A program made the position numbers and the translations under genes. A stretch of DNA of 64,000 bases from Cyclospora cayetanensis. Lineage: Eukaryota; Apicomplexa; Conoidasida; Eucoccidiorida; Eimeriidae. This document shows, piece after piece, positions 1-13,300 of the stretch. The notes under the pieces are model-generated. The model was not told the origin of the DNA and did no database searches. It saw only the letters and a list, made by a program, of their open reading frames with translations. How positions within the stretch are numbered: the first letter of the stretch is position 1; each line of letters starts with the position of its first letter. The stretch is from positions 1-64,000 of the forward strand of contig NW_020312048.1 in NCBI RefSeq assembly GCF_002999335.1, in the 5' to 3' direction.

Positions 1-3000
1 GATTCGAAGTTACATTCACACACAGTCGCTTTGCCACTGGCTGAATTCTGCTTCTAGTAAGTAAATCTGAGTCGTGGGGAATGCGCTAACGAGTGAACAG
101 GCAAATTGCACTTTTGCGCCGTCCCGTTGGGGAAAAGTCCCACCTTTTATTTGGTGCCAAGTCACGCCCGAAATCCTTGACCATAAGGGTGAGCTTGCAT
201 TAGTACAGAATTGACCACTAGTAGGTTCTCAGTTGCAGCCCTATCCACCGCGGATTTTTTCGTTGCGTCGCACCCCCCGCGGGGGCCTTTCGGTTTCCCT
301 GATTCGCCTACTTTTCTTGCCAAGCAGCCTGTTTCCAGAGGCACAGTTCCCGTTTTAGTTCTTCGGCCTTCAACATGCGCTTGCTCTTTCGGAACACCTG
401 ATCCGAATTTCCACAATCAAAGCGGATGCGTTGTTGGGGAGCTGTGCGGGGGCTGCCTAGGACCTAACGCTTTCTTTTGTCGGCCACGTTACACCGTAGG
501 CTAGGGCCGATGGACAGAGTTCCGACATATCTAGGTATGAAATCCCAACCTGGCTCTTTCTTTCCAGCCAACAGCGCAATAGCCGCGCTCATATGCTTTT
601 GAAACCTCAGGGAGTCCCTCATGTGTTAAATCCCCACCGGGCGGCTTTCTGTTCCCTGACTGGCTGCCCATCCTGACACCACCTGGCGTGACACTTCTGG
701 TAGATCTGCTGCGAATCACGGAGAAAGCAACTGCTTCTCTACGCTGTGGCTTTTGCAAGCCAAGCCATAACGATCAATCGATAGATCCTCTGGTTTCAAC
801 TTTCCGAATTACCTCATTGCTTGTTACTGAGTTGACCTTGGCATAGATCGGGTAGTCAGGGCCTGTATGAAAGGCGAAAATTGTAGTAATCCCTATGGCT
901 AGGCGGATTTCGCTAAACAAGTAAGCCTGCCATCAAATGGCTCCTCCTTTCAATGGACACGATATAACAATCAATTATTTCCCTTGATCTGTGAAGTTCC
1001 GAGAGAGGAACCTCCATCTGCCTGATGAAGCTTTCGACTACGAGGCCATTTACGGCTACAGTACCTTTCTGGCCGTCGAAATCTTATCAATGCATCCACA
1101 TACATTTGATCTGCTGGTAAGTCATGGCTGACTACCAGGTGGGGATGGGCTGCGTTTGGATCAGATTGCAGACAGGCCTTTTCCGCCCCAATGGACGTTA
1201 CGCCACCGCCAGCTTCCATTGCCAAAGAAATCGCTTATTCCCATAGTGTTGCATAAGGAAAATTGATTATTGCCTCACCACATAAATTGATAATAATTAG
1301 ACTACTGTTGCAGGGAATCTTGTCAGTCCATTTCATCCCCAGCAAGTGAATGGCCAGGGGACTGCATCGAATCATGCGATGCTACAGACTAGTACCTCAC
1401 ATATCGATTGCGTCTAGGCGGACGTCTAATTAGGCAATCAATACAAACTTTTAGAAAGTTATTGAGTTTAACAGCTTAAACCCAAATGCCTAGTACCCTT
1501 CATATCTATCTAAGAATCAGTAAAGAATTGATTGATTGGTTTGTATACTCATGCATCATATTTGTGTGAACATTAGGATTGTTGAATGTGGCGTGAGGTG
1601 TCTTCCTACAACGACCTCAGATGGAGCGATGCACCAAGTGCTGTCAAGAAGAGGGCCCTCATTCGCTTGCCCGCTAGCCTCCGAGTTTCGACATAAGGAG
1701 GGTCAGTTAGGGCGCCCGTAGCTATACGAGCTAGGCACTCCGATCATTTAATGCTAAATGCACGTGCCGTTGAGGGCACACGCAGGCAACCGGCGTCCTA
1801 TAGCCCAGTGACAAAACACTCTACAATTAAACGATACGTGAAAAGACAAATCAACTAGCCGATTGATTACTGGCTTCTACTCAGTTATAGCTAGCGTGGT
1901 ATGAATTGTCGAAGTGTGTATTAGCCCGCTACACCGCCACACAATCTGCCGAGGCAAGAGACGATTACGAAGAGGTTCGGCACCTGGGAATGCTGAGAAA
2001 AAATCGTGTAGACCTCAAGTCACGAGGTGGCAAATAGTGCTACAAAAAACTGTAGTGGGAGGAAGGGAAGATAAAAGAGTTTTTTTACCTCGAGAACAGC
2101 TTGTTGAAAACACTGACGACAAAATATCGACAATTTCCTGATTTGCTGCTCTGCTGGCTGACTGCACCGCACTACCAGTTGGACATACAAATCACGCCTC
2201 TAATGACTGTGCGATCTTTGTTGGGTAAGGGTAAACTAGTAGAAATAGTAGGCTGGAATTTAATTTATGTTTGACTACTAGTAAGTAGCCTCCTGCAGGC
2301 GCAGCTCCCGTTAACGAACTTCTTGGGATGGACGGTAAGCCTGGAATTCAGGGAATTAGATTCTAGTTAACAGGAATTTTTAATATGTGAGTTTTCTTGT
2401 CAACAGAGGGGACAAATCTATCAAAGGCCCCCTCATCACACGACTGCAATGCAACAGCGTTGCTGCATACACCCCTTGTTGGAAAACGTTGCCCTTTATT
2501 TATTGCGGGCAGTACAACGGTCGATTCTCAACACAATATTGTGGATGAGCTCATTTCGTAGCGCAACAGCCTTCCTTGCAGGCGGTGGTCGTGCATGCAA
2601 CGAAACGAAGGGCAGCTCGCGCGCGGAGGACAACTATGACGACCCGAACAACTGCACTTGGCACAATATAATACATAAAAGCAGAGGGCTACAAGTGTTA
2701 TTTAATTCCGGATCTTCTCTGTGGTAAAGATATGGCTCACAGCTCAGCGCCTATGGGAACCGCGCCCACGGCAGCGGCAAGCGTTCATCCGGGGCGTATA
2801 AATGTAGGGCAGCACCTGCCTTATACTGGGAGGGAAGTCGAGATATTTTCTCGCTATGGATACTTTTACCCGCCTGGATACCTCCCCAACACCACTGTTG
2901 GAGGCTTCAGGGGTTTTGCTCGCACCCTGACCACATCTGATTTTGCAATGAAGCCCACGGTACGCAGTGTGCTTTCCACACCCTTGCCGAAAAATGCCTC

Positions 3001-4383
3001 GGGACATTGTTAAACTAACGGAGTTGAGTCACTGCTCGTTCCCTTACTCATCAGTCTGTCGAAGAAAGATTATCGGATGGCGGGTTAGTGAGCAGCGTCT
3101 CCTGCCAAGCCCAGACAGGTTGTGGCATATTCGAGTCTGCAGATTGCGCTGTATAATGCCTCTTATTCCGCAGTATTTCAAATCCTTCGGAATTGGTGCC
3201 GCCAAGTTCCTCGGGGGCTTTCTGCTGTTCTATTTGCCACTCGATAATGTGTACTGCAACCTTCGGAAGAAGGTAACATATTCTACCGAACCCTTCCCTA
3301 CACGTGCCCTTTTGGTCCTACCATACATAGAGTCTAGGCACTCGTGATTGCGTTGTCGGATTGGTATTGGAAGTGTAGAAATGCGCATATGTGTATTCCT
3401 GCGCTGGAATGTCTGCAGCAACGGGAGAGGAGGGCAAAGCAGCGCGGCGATTAGATGCTCGATGCCACATGGCATGGCATAACTGCACAGAGCACTCAAG
3501 GTACCGCTTCCGAGTATACATACTTGGTTTAAAGGGGACCTCCATGCGGTATCAATGCAATGCAAGAGAATTTTAGAATATTAATGAAGACAACTGAACC
3601 TTTCTTCTCTTACTAGTAATAAGCTTGAAGACACAAACTAAAGTTCTAGAGCTGCATAGTGCTCTTCGAAGGTAGCGTTTCAATCTCTTCAATCTACCAA
3701 GCCACGCTCATCTCAGCAATGCGACAGCTGACTAGTAGCGTGACAAGTGCATGCCGTAGTATAACTACACCAACGCAAATTGTGCAACAGTATTCCAATA
3801 TTTACTGTTAAAATTACTTCATCTGCTCAACTGTTCAGCTACGCTTCTGCCTTTGTGATAAGTCGCGTGAACTTGTCGCCCTGGATATATATAATTAATT
3901 GAACCAGAGAGGACCTTATTTTCCCTTGATACTTGCCACATGGCCAGGCAGCTGTTCTTCAAAATAAGAGGTATTCACGTGCACAGAGAGACACTTTTCG
4001 CATCTGCATGCATCGTTCGTTGTAACGAGTGACCTGGTTGGCCGTGGTTGAGGCTCAGGATGCTTGAAGGTTGGTTCCGTTCGGCCTTGTGTAATGTGAA
4101 AGTATGAGCCATGACTAAGTATGTGGCAGGCATCCTCTACTCTCCTGCTGTAGAGCCAACTGGGGATGCGGCATCCGCTAGATGAATCGCATTTAGGTAA
4201 GTGTACACGATGTGCAGTGACTACCGACACTAGACAAAATTCACTGCGGCTGCATGTTCAGATGTCATACAGGAAACAACTTCCACCTTGATTTGCAGAC
4301 GTGCAAGTCAATCAGAGCCTGCTCGTCCCATTCGACCTCCTGCACGGGCTGCCAGCAAAAGTGAGGGCTGAATCGTGAGCAGT
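1..4383. other. gene-free region downstream of the HECT gene
   Basis: I find no gene here. Open frames on both strands are short (at most about 126 codons), have no recognisable motifs and overlap one another. The DNA is less GC-rich than the flanking exons, and the hexamer ACTAGT recurs (near 217, 1388, 2236, 2274, 3612 and 3730). One 41-codon open stretch on the plus strand (994-1116) ends at a perfect GTAAGT donor, but I could not connect it to another exon. The last part, next to 4384, should include the 3' UTR of the HECT gene on the minus strand. No tRNA B-box (GGTTCRA) was noticed. Confidence 0.5.
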
Positions 4384-7327
4384 TTAGTCATCATACATCA
4401 GCTGCATTTGTTCATGGACCACAAATGCGTCGAGGTCAATGGCCGTGCAGTTATTTATGGCGTATAGTAGCCGCTTGCGCATTATGGCTACGGAAGAATA
4501 TCGAGGCACCAACAGCCGGAAGCTGCAAGTCGCAGCTGTGGGCAGCCGATTGTCGTTAACCGAGGGAATCCGTTGCTGAAAGCAGAAAGAATATCACACC
4601 TGCGAGACGAGAATAGATGCAAATGCGGGAGCTGTCTACTTATCACCTGGCAAAACAAGAGCCTTGAGGCAACTGTGCCAACTGCGCAGTAACTAAAGAA
4701 GCGACTGAACTCGTCTACGGAGGGCTACGGTACAGCAGAATGCTTACATCAGGTGTTTCATAGTCGACCGTCATGCGCCACTCGCTGCTTGCAACAGGTA
4801 ATCGCGACCGGCCGCATACGAATCTGCATGACCACAGGGCAACAGGTGTACACGAATGCAGCACAGCAACGCGCTTACACCGAACAGCTGGCATTTCCGG
4901 CCAACTGGCCAAGTGATCCTTGCTCTAGAAGACAAGGTGGCCTAATAAATGAAATAATCTTGCTATCCTATCAATACACTGCGAAGTATCACATAAGAGC
5001 CTAACACGACCGCCGGAAGTTACACCTAGATACACTAGCCAGTCTTGCAACTCTGACTTGAATTACGCACGACTAGTGGATTTACCTCAGAAAGCGCTGC
5101 ATCTGCTCATTGTTGAACGATTCCAGAATCTGGAAGAGCTGGCCTTTGAGCCGTTCAGACGAGCACACAGTGTGCTCCTTAAGAACACTCACATCTACCT
5201 CACGGTCGCCGCAAACACGATACTCCAGCCGCCTGTGTTCACGCATAGAACGCACGATAGACCATAGCATAAGTCATTTCCCATACTCTAGCACTATACT
5301 GTGCTGACTTCTAATAAAGGTTTCTGGCCTGTGTGGTTGCTAAAAATTTGCCTTTTGACTCACCGCCAGTCGAACAGCAGTCTAATGCGCCCCAAAGGTA
5401 GTACAGCACCAAAGCCTCTGAGAAGAGCTTCAACTCCTTCAGTGCCTTCAAGCAGCCGGAACTTTTCAGAAAGGCGAATAAAAGTGTTGAGGTTAAGTGC
5501 GTTGACGGGTATGTCCGCGCCACCTTCTACCAACTCGAATGAACGCCCCAAGGTATCCTCTGCACAAAATGTCATGTCCGACAACGATGCCTCCATCGCC
5601 GAATCCCAGAACTGAGGAGGCACCGCTGCCATCCGCCGCAAAGATCGAATCATCTCAACTGACACGCAGTCTGAGTCCAGCACGTCCTGCGAGGTAGCAT
5701 AGGTGACGCGGGGCGAAAACCAAGTCTATTTCAGAGCACATAACGTCTCAGCTGTAGCGCGTGTATTGCTGTTTTAAGTATATTGGACACGCCAGGGGCT
5801 AGTTCACGTGAGCCTCTTCAATGTTTTCAGGATCAAAAGTTTGCTTGCAACAATAGAGGAAAACGAGTACTAGTAATGATAAAAAAGACTCACGTCAATA
5901 CTGATTGGAGCAGCGACAAGTTTTTTCCACAGAAGCGGATTGAAGGTAACGTTGAACGCACTTCCGATGCAGAAGCACATGGCCATGAGCCGGCCAAGGG
6001 CCTCGTACATCATAATGTACATCATTTCTTCATTAGGCAGATCGTCTTCTGGCTGGGGAGGTGCAATCGCGGCGCTAGCACTAGAGGACGGGCTCAATAA
6101 TGGGGTCGCCGCTTCCCGGTGATGGGACTGTGGCTGCAATGACTCGTCCTGCCGGGCTTGCCTGGATGGTGCAGAGGCTTCGCTCGCAAGCACACGCGCA
6201 CGCATGCGCGCGGCAGGGGATGGGAGGGCACTGGTAATCGAATCAGGCGTCCATAACGTGTCCACTCGTAACAGCCGACTAAGCTGCCTTTGCGACATGG
6301 TGTGCGAATCTCCATTTGTACTGTTTTGCCGGGCATGCATGGCTTCTACAGAGAGTGCCCTTGAGGCTTGCGGTATATGTATATCAGCCCACTGATTCAT
6401 TTCCTCTGCAGAACAGGCATCATGCTGTGGCTCCGTGCAACTCTGGGAATGGCTCGACACCTGCGGGGGACCGTCTGTGACCACCTGCCCTTCCGCAGAA
6501 TTCTGGGAAAGCAGATCCAGAGCTGATATCAAAGGATCCGGCACTGACATCGACGCGTCGGGCCGAAGCACAACGGAATCTTGACGAGGACCAATTGCAT
6601 GCGCTGAGTTGAGGCAGGGAAGACAGGCGAGGAAGGTGGGGAGAGATTCATCAGATGACTCTGCCAAAGATCCCATTACCTCATTGGCCACACCAGACAG
6701 GAACTCCTGAAAGGGGCCTCCGAAGTCCGTAGCGCCTTCCCCCCGGAACACAACCATAAAAGGCCTGTCCCCCACTCTGCCTCTGAGTCTGCAGGGGCTG
6801 GCAGCAGAAGACAGTAACTGCGTGGTAGCCTGATACCAGAGGGTGTGTGCCAGCGTCTTCGCTGTTGCTGCTTGCCCTCGGTCAAGGCGCACAGAAGGCT
6901 GATCATGATTGGAAAAGCCAAGCTTCTCAACAAGACTACGCCAAAGACCGCCAACTGCTGCATTTGTTAGCAAAGGCCGCACAAAGAGATAAGCACTCAT
7001 TTCAATGGGGAGATCTGAAGGGCCGACTTGGAGCACCATTTTGCATTTGCCGTAAGATCGACGCCAGGCTTCCTTCCGCAGAACTTTCGGTTCCTCCAAT
7101 TGGCTCGAAACATTTCCCTGGAAGAAGCAAGACCCTAAATGGGCCGTCAGCAAGCCGTAGCAGTCCAGAGGCAACTTGGGGATGTTAAAGATAGGGGCAA
7201 TCACGGGCACAGCTCTCATCGCGCATGTATTGAGATGATCGAGCAGCCGCAGACGCAGTCCGATGACTTGTTGCAGAAGCCCTTCGCCCGAACTGCTTGT
7301 TGCTACTCGCGAAGAGACTTCTCTCAG
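4384..7327 (-). other. HECT catalytic domain (exons 6-10)
   Basis: These five exons encode the HECT domain. Exon 6 carries the N-lobe with FRGEGATDFGGPFQE, then about 190 residues of S/Q/A-rich insert, then the N-lobe helices with YEALGRLMAMCF and LLWKKLV. Exon 7 carries the acidic/Gly segment FELVEGGADIPV. Exon 8 has the motif CGDREVDVSVLKEHT, exon 9 has RFVCGRSRLP (usually FVWGRSRLP, so the Trp is Cys here), and exon 10 has the catalytic Cys in LPTAATCSF followed by the C-lobe tail and stop TAA at 4384-4386. Splice phases agree at every joint: phase 0 at exons 6/7, CG|G at 7/8, AG|A at 8/9 and phase 0 at 9/10. The protein runs about 46 residues beyond the catalytic Cys, ending in MYDD. Confidence 0.93.
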
Positions 7328-10300
7328 CTGCAGCAGCCACACAAAACAGCATAGAAAAGATCGGAGCATGTGACTCCTGAAACTGGCCCTCCTCCCTTAC
7401 CAGCCGTGCCCTAGCCGTACATACAACGACCAAATCTCCTTATCTTTGTTGTTGCGGTGTGAGAGAGCCTGTTTAGTGGCTGGCTCTAGTACGCAATCGG
7501 CTGGAAACATATGTACATGTACATACATATACATAGACAGACATGTATACATATATAGATATAAGGGGATAAAACAAAGCAGACAGCCACAAGGTAGCAG
7601 ACCGAAGGCAGGAGAGCCAAAGGTCAAGAACAGAAAAGCAAGACGAACCTGAGCGAGGACTTCTTCTTTGAGGGCTGCGGCCTGCTCCAGTTCTTCACTG
7701 AAGTCCCGCTTTGCCATTTGGTGGGAATACCGCCGGTAGAAAGCTAGAAGGTCGTCACGGTTGCCGTCAGCCTTCGACACCAGGGCAGCAATACGTAGGT
7801 GTTTTTCAGCCTGCGGTGATGTGCCTCGATTCTCATCCGTGGACTCAAACAGATCGAGCAGCTGCCGCAGCCAGACGTCGAACTTCAGGGGCCACAACTG
7901 CATGACCTCATGTACGATGACGTCATCAGACGCGGGCACAGATCGCACCACCAACAGGCCAAGGCCTTTCTCGGGGGAGGACGCTTCTTCCCCGAGGAGG
8001 AGGCGGGGTGTGGGGAACCCCTGCAGCTCAACGCCGGAAGCGCGAGCCAGCAAATTGATGTCGGGAGTCCACACGAGGCCACCGGGGCCTCCCAAAGCAA
8101 CCTGAATCCCTAGGTCCCTCGCAACACGCTGCCGCCACATGTGCCGTTGCATGCCGTCGATCCAACCCGGTTGTGTGCATCCCTCTATGCGAGCAGCCAG
8201 GGTGTCTAGAGGTAAGAGCAGACTTGCAAGGTCTCCGAGATCCTCAGCATTCTCTGCAAGTGCAGCGAGATACTGCAAACTGATGCCCTGAAGAGGAGGC
8301 CCTAAGGAAAAGCGAACTTCTCCTCTCGAGCTGTGCTTGCTTCTGGAGGCGTCTGATTGGCTGGCTACCCCGGCACTAGGCCGGTGGGTCTGGGAAGAAG
8401 CTGCTGTCGTTTGCTGCCCGTTGTGCATGTGCATGGGAGGCCTGGAATGCTGCTCTTCCTTGTGCTGATGCTGCACTTCCAGAGTGAGCAGCCGCCTGAT
8501 GACAGCGAGGAAGGCATGCTGGAGGGACACGAAGTCTTCAGCCATCGCGATACTAGACAGGAGGGCTGTAGACGCAGCTGGGAGTGGAGCCCGCAGGATG
8601 CGCGGTTGCACCTCAGTGCTGCGGGAGGAGGAAGCTGAGGAGGCTTCGAACAGGTCAAGGCCCCATAGCAGCAGCTGCTGTAGCAAAGTTCGCACGTCTG
8701 CGCTTGTCAAGGGCAGCCGCTTGTCTACGGGCCGAAGGAGGGAAGGCGGTGTCTGACACGCGGCAGAATCAGTAGACTGCCTGCATGCAGAGTCTGTGGT
8801 GGGAGTGTTGTCGCTTCTTTCTGTTATTTCGGCATTAGCAGCACCTCCAGACGCAGCATTCACGCATCGCAGCTGCTGAACGACTGCTGGCGTGCAGTTG
8901 CTCGCAACGAGGCTGGTAGAAGTCCTGCCGACCCGAGAGGAGGAGCTCGCACGCTTGTCCCCGCCATCTCTTGTGTTCGCCCTTAAGGACTGCGACGCAG
9001 TCTTCAAATCCTGCAGCTTCATCTGGCCTTGCCATTCCTCTGTGAGCGTTTCTGAAGCCCGAGATGCCGCTGGGGAACTCAGGGGCTGAGGCGACTGCAC
9101 ACTCGTTCTATCGATAGAACCCGCAAAAACAGCGGCTTCAGCTTCCCTTTCTGTCTCGAGTGAAGGATTATCACGTCGCTCTCCATCAATGTAGAGGCTC
9201 TGCAGGCTGAAGGCGATGCTCCCTGGTCCGCCTACTACCACAGTGCAGTTCGCGAGGAGAGGACCCCACCTCCAAGGAACACTCGCCGCCGTGCTTCCCC
9301 CCTTGCCTCCTCGACATGCCTCCATGTGGGAAGCTGAAGAAGGCTTCGAGTGTGGTCTACAGCCACAAGGTTGCATTTGAGCTGTCACTGCAGCGTACTG
9401 CAGCAACTTTGCCACAGCATCAACTCCGTCTTGCGGTGTGTCTCCTAGAGAGCTTATGATGTCGACCGGAGTCAGCCCGGCGTCGTTCCTAATCGTGCAA
9501 TCGGCTCCAAGAGACAGCAACATTTTGACTGTGGAGAGGAATCCTTGTTTCGGAGAGGGGAGAGATATGCCCAATCGGCCTCCAGCGGCAGATGAGTGGC
9601 CAGCAGCTCTTAGAGCAACTCTATGCAAGGCGCTGTTTCCATCTGCATCTCTGCGGTTTACATTGAGACCATAACTCGCCGCCAACATTGCCACGATAGC
9701 GTCTTGCCCCAATTCAGCTGCCAGCATCAAGGGTGTTATCCGTTCGCTGCCGGTACCTACACCGTCAGGGTTGCAGCCTGCGTCCTCTACCAGCATCTGC
9801 GCCACATCTGCATAGCCACGTTTTATGGCTAGCTTAAGGGGGGTATCGTTCTCATGTTCCCCATAGATCGCAGCTAGCGGCTGCTGCTGCTGCGGCGGCT
9901 GCTGCTGCCACTGGGCTTCGATCCCTGTAGACCACATAGACACGCGATGCTCCAGATACGCAAAGGTGCAGCTCCCAGGGGTGGCCGCTGCGTCTTGAGC
10001 CTCGAGCCAGTGGGGATAGTAGGAGAAAAAGTTGGAGAGCCAACGCATGTTTCTGTCTCTTATGGCGTGGTAGAGAGCTTGCACAGCCCCCTGATGCGTC
10101 TCTACATACCGCGGGGTTGGCAGGGGAGCAGGTCCTTGCATGCCCCTGAACGTGCTACCCACCGCCCCCCCAGAGCCTGTCGAAACAAGCTCTGTGCTTC
10201 TCACACGCTGTGAAGCGAAGGCACCAGCATCGCGCTGCTCCCTGTTTTCAGAGGACTTTACAAGGAGCTGCTGCTGCAGCTGATGCTGCTGCTGCTGCTG

Positions 10301-13300
10301 CTGCTGGAGGGTTCTTTGCTGTTGCTGGTGGCGGGAGGAGGAGGACCGACTTGGGGTCCACTGATAGAATCTATCGAAGCTGAAACCGAACTGATAAACG
10401 TCGTTCTTCTTGAAGAGCAGCGCGGGGATAGCAGGCTGGAATTCAATCTCGACAGTGTCTCTAGGGGTGAAGCCCGTCACTCCCCTCGTCACCTGAGTCT
10501 CCCTCCAGCTCTCCTCCTGGATGCCCTGAGAAGCACGGCTCCTGTTGTTATGGAGGCCGCTTGTCCCCGCTGCTTCCGCATGAAGCCGCATCATTTCTGC
10601 CAGCGGCAAATCCAAAGGCACAGAAAGCCGCCCGTTAGAAAACCACAGCCATCGGCAGAACCCCCACACTATGCCGACCACGTGAATGCCACCCTCACCT
10701 TGACTCCAGGGTTCCCCCCTAAACTGCACGCGAAACGGAAGCGCAGGATGCACCGATCCCACGTCTACTAGGCTGCTCTCAGAGGAGCCTCCAGGAGGGC
10801 ACCCAGAGCACGCCGCTGCAGCACACTGCTGCAGCGGCATGCTCTGAAGTGCAGGAGATATGCGATGCGAACGAGGCCCCAAGAGGCCTGTCGGGGAGAG
10901 GACTGCCCGAGTTGCACCTGCAGGGCAAGGGCCCCCCCCCCCCCCCCTCCTAGAGGGCCTCCTGCTGCCTGAAAGGCGGATATCTCTCCCCCCTCTCCCG
11001 CAACACCTCCGCACATGCACGCTGCATCACTGGAAGCAGTACGCGCGCTAACCTGCCGCGAGTCGGCGGAGAGGAGGGAGAAATCACAGGAGTCATTTGT
11101 ACATGCCCCTGTGGAGGCGACAGCTCGGGAGGCCGTGTGTGCAGCCTCGAGATCCTCTAAAGGAGACTCCATCAGGCCCTCCTCTGTCGGCACACGGCTG
11201 GAGTCAGGCCGCCTCACCCACTTCCACACCGCAGAGGAGTACACAGCTGGGGCCCCTACAGGCAAGCGCGCGCTGATTCCCCCCCGGATTTTTAGAGACA
11301 GCGCTCGAACAATCCACTGGGGACTCAGAGAGACCCCTGAGGAGCAGGCAGAGTTGGAGGGGGCTGTAAAGGACAAGGAACTAGGCCCCAGCCACGAGCG
11401 ATGTAACGCCATCATCTGTGCGTCTGCTAGTTCATCATCTCCCTCTCCCCGCCTGTCTCTGGGAGCCTGCGTACGGAAAGACGGGGATCCACCAGCAGGA
11501 GGAGGGGCCCTCTCCCCTCCTGCGGCTGCTGCTGCTGCTGCTGCCGTTGGGGGAGAGGCGGGGAGAGGGCCCTCGCGCTTGCGTGAAGCCCACGAGAGGG
11601 GCCCTAGAAGCCTCGCCGGGAAGTCGACTGGCGCTGGCTCTAGAAAATAGAACACTTCGTTGGAGGGCACAGATATTATTGGCCCTCCAGCACCCGGAGG
11701 GCCCCCCCTTCCCCCCCCTAAGGAAGCCGTAAAGACGAGGCCCCTCCAGAAGGACGCAGACACACCCTGAGAAGACGTGCCAACCTCAGGAGTCCTCCGA
11801 ATCACAATCACGGGTATAACTGCCGTGCAGCTCGGTGGCAGCATTTGAGAAGCGACCAACTGACCCTCAGCGAACCACAACAAATGCCGCCCAACAGAAG
11901 ACAACACGAAGGTCACCCCCCCCGCATTGCTGATTATGCCTTCGCTGGGAGTGTTCATGGTAGTCGAATAAGACGCTCTCCCCAGGGTGGCCGAGGCCCC
12001 CAATGTAGTATCGCTCAGCAGCTCTGCCAGAAGCGTGTCGCATTTTCGAGCCTTGAGGCCATGGGCAGGTACCCACTGGCGGCTAGGCATCCCCGGCGGA
12101 TCGAAAGAAGCACTGAGCTCCTTGCTACTCAGCTGCAAGAGAGTCGCTTGCGCAGTTCCATTCCACGTGCCCTCCAGCAGCTGCTTCCCATAGGCGCTGT
12201 CTACCGCTCCAAAGAAGACTCTACTTAAGGGGGCCCCCACATCGGGCCCCCAACTGTCGCTGCTGGTGCTGCTGCGAGGAGGGACTTTTCCCCCCCCCCA
12301 TTCTCCGCACGCTGCTGCTTGCAGGGAGATGGTGAGGCTACAGCTCGCAGAAGAACTGCCACACTGCAACGCAACACTGCTCCACGCGTAAGTCGATTCC
12401 CCAGCGGAGGCATGAAGGTTTACCACCTCCAGGAGGCTCCGAGAAGAGGAGGGCCCCCACCCACTGCTAGCCTGCGACTCTCTCCTCCGCGCATGCAGCT
12501 TCAGGCCGTCTGTCTCACTCCCGAGACTGTGGAGAGGTGCCTTAAGAATCCACTCGGGGCACGCCGTGGCAATGGAACTTTCGCCTACCAAATGCTCGAG
12601 GGAGCGATCTAGAGACACCAAAAGTCTAGGAGCACTCCTTAATGAAGGCCTCTCCTTAGGCCCCAGACGGGGGGCCGACTCCTCTCCTAGGTCCTCCAGG
12701 GGCGATCCGTGTTGAGCCTCAGAAGCATGCATCTCTTGGAGGGAGGCCCCCTCAAGAGGATCGAAGCTAAGCTGCAAGGTGGTCCCTGGGAACGCCTCTA
12801 AACGTCCCACAGAGCGAGTGCAGCTTAGGGGCTCTGCGAAGGAGACAGCGACTGGGGTTGTGTGGACTACTCTCGTGAAAGGGGCAGAGAAAAGCATGCG
12901 GAGAGACTCCCCTCCCTCGCTAGAGGCCACCTGAAAGCGGGAGTCTGCACTGCTTGCCTCGTCGCTGGAATGGGAAAAAAGCTCCGTCATCGCATCATGC
13001 GAGGATCTATCAGAACTGTTTGAGGACATACCAAGGCTGCTGCCCCCCGCTGCCTGGAGGCCGCCGGAAGGGCCTGTAAAGCAGGAGGCCTTTGCACTCG
13101 ACTCAGCGGCTAGGAGGTAGGCCACGATGTCGGCTAGCAAAGGGATGCTGGTGAGCTCCATCCAGCCAACAGAACCCCACTTATCGGCTTTGAGAATTGT
13201 GACGCATGCATTCGCCAGATAGTGCGCAAGGAGGCTGCAGTTAATGCGATATCGCGCATGGATCCTGTTAAGGTCGGAGGCGCAGAAGCAGTCCAGCGTG

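Noticed and set aside
2732..3013. 93-codon plus-strand ORF
   Set aside because: An ORF of similar length lies on the opposite strand, there is no recognised motif, and no splice partner was found.
11015..11650. Plus-strand 211-codon ORF opposite the HECT gene
   Set aside because: It is a shadow of the minus-strand exon, rich in Ala/Arg/Pro from GC-rich antisense triplets, with no motif.
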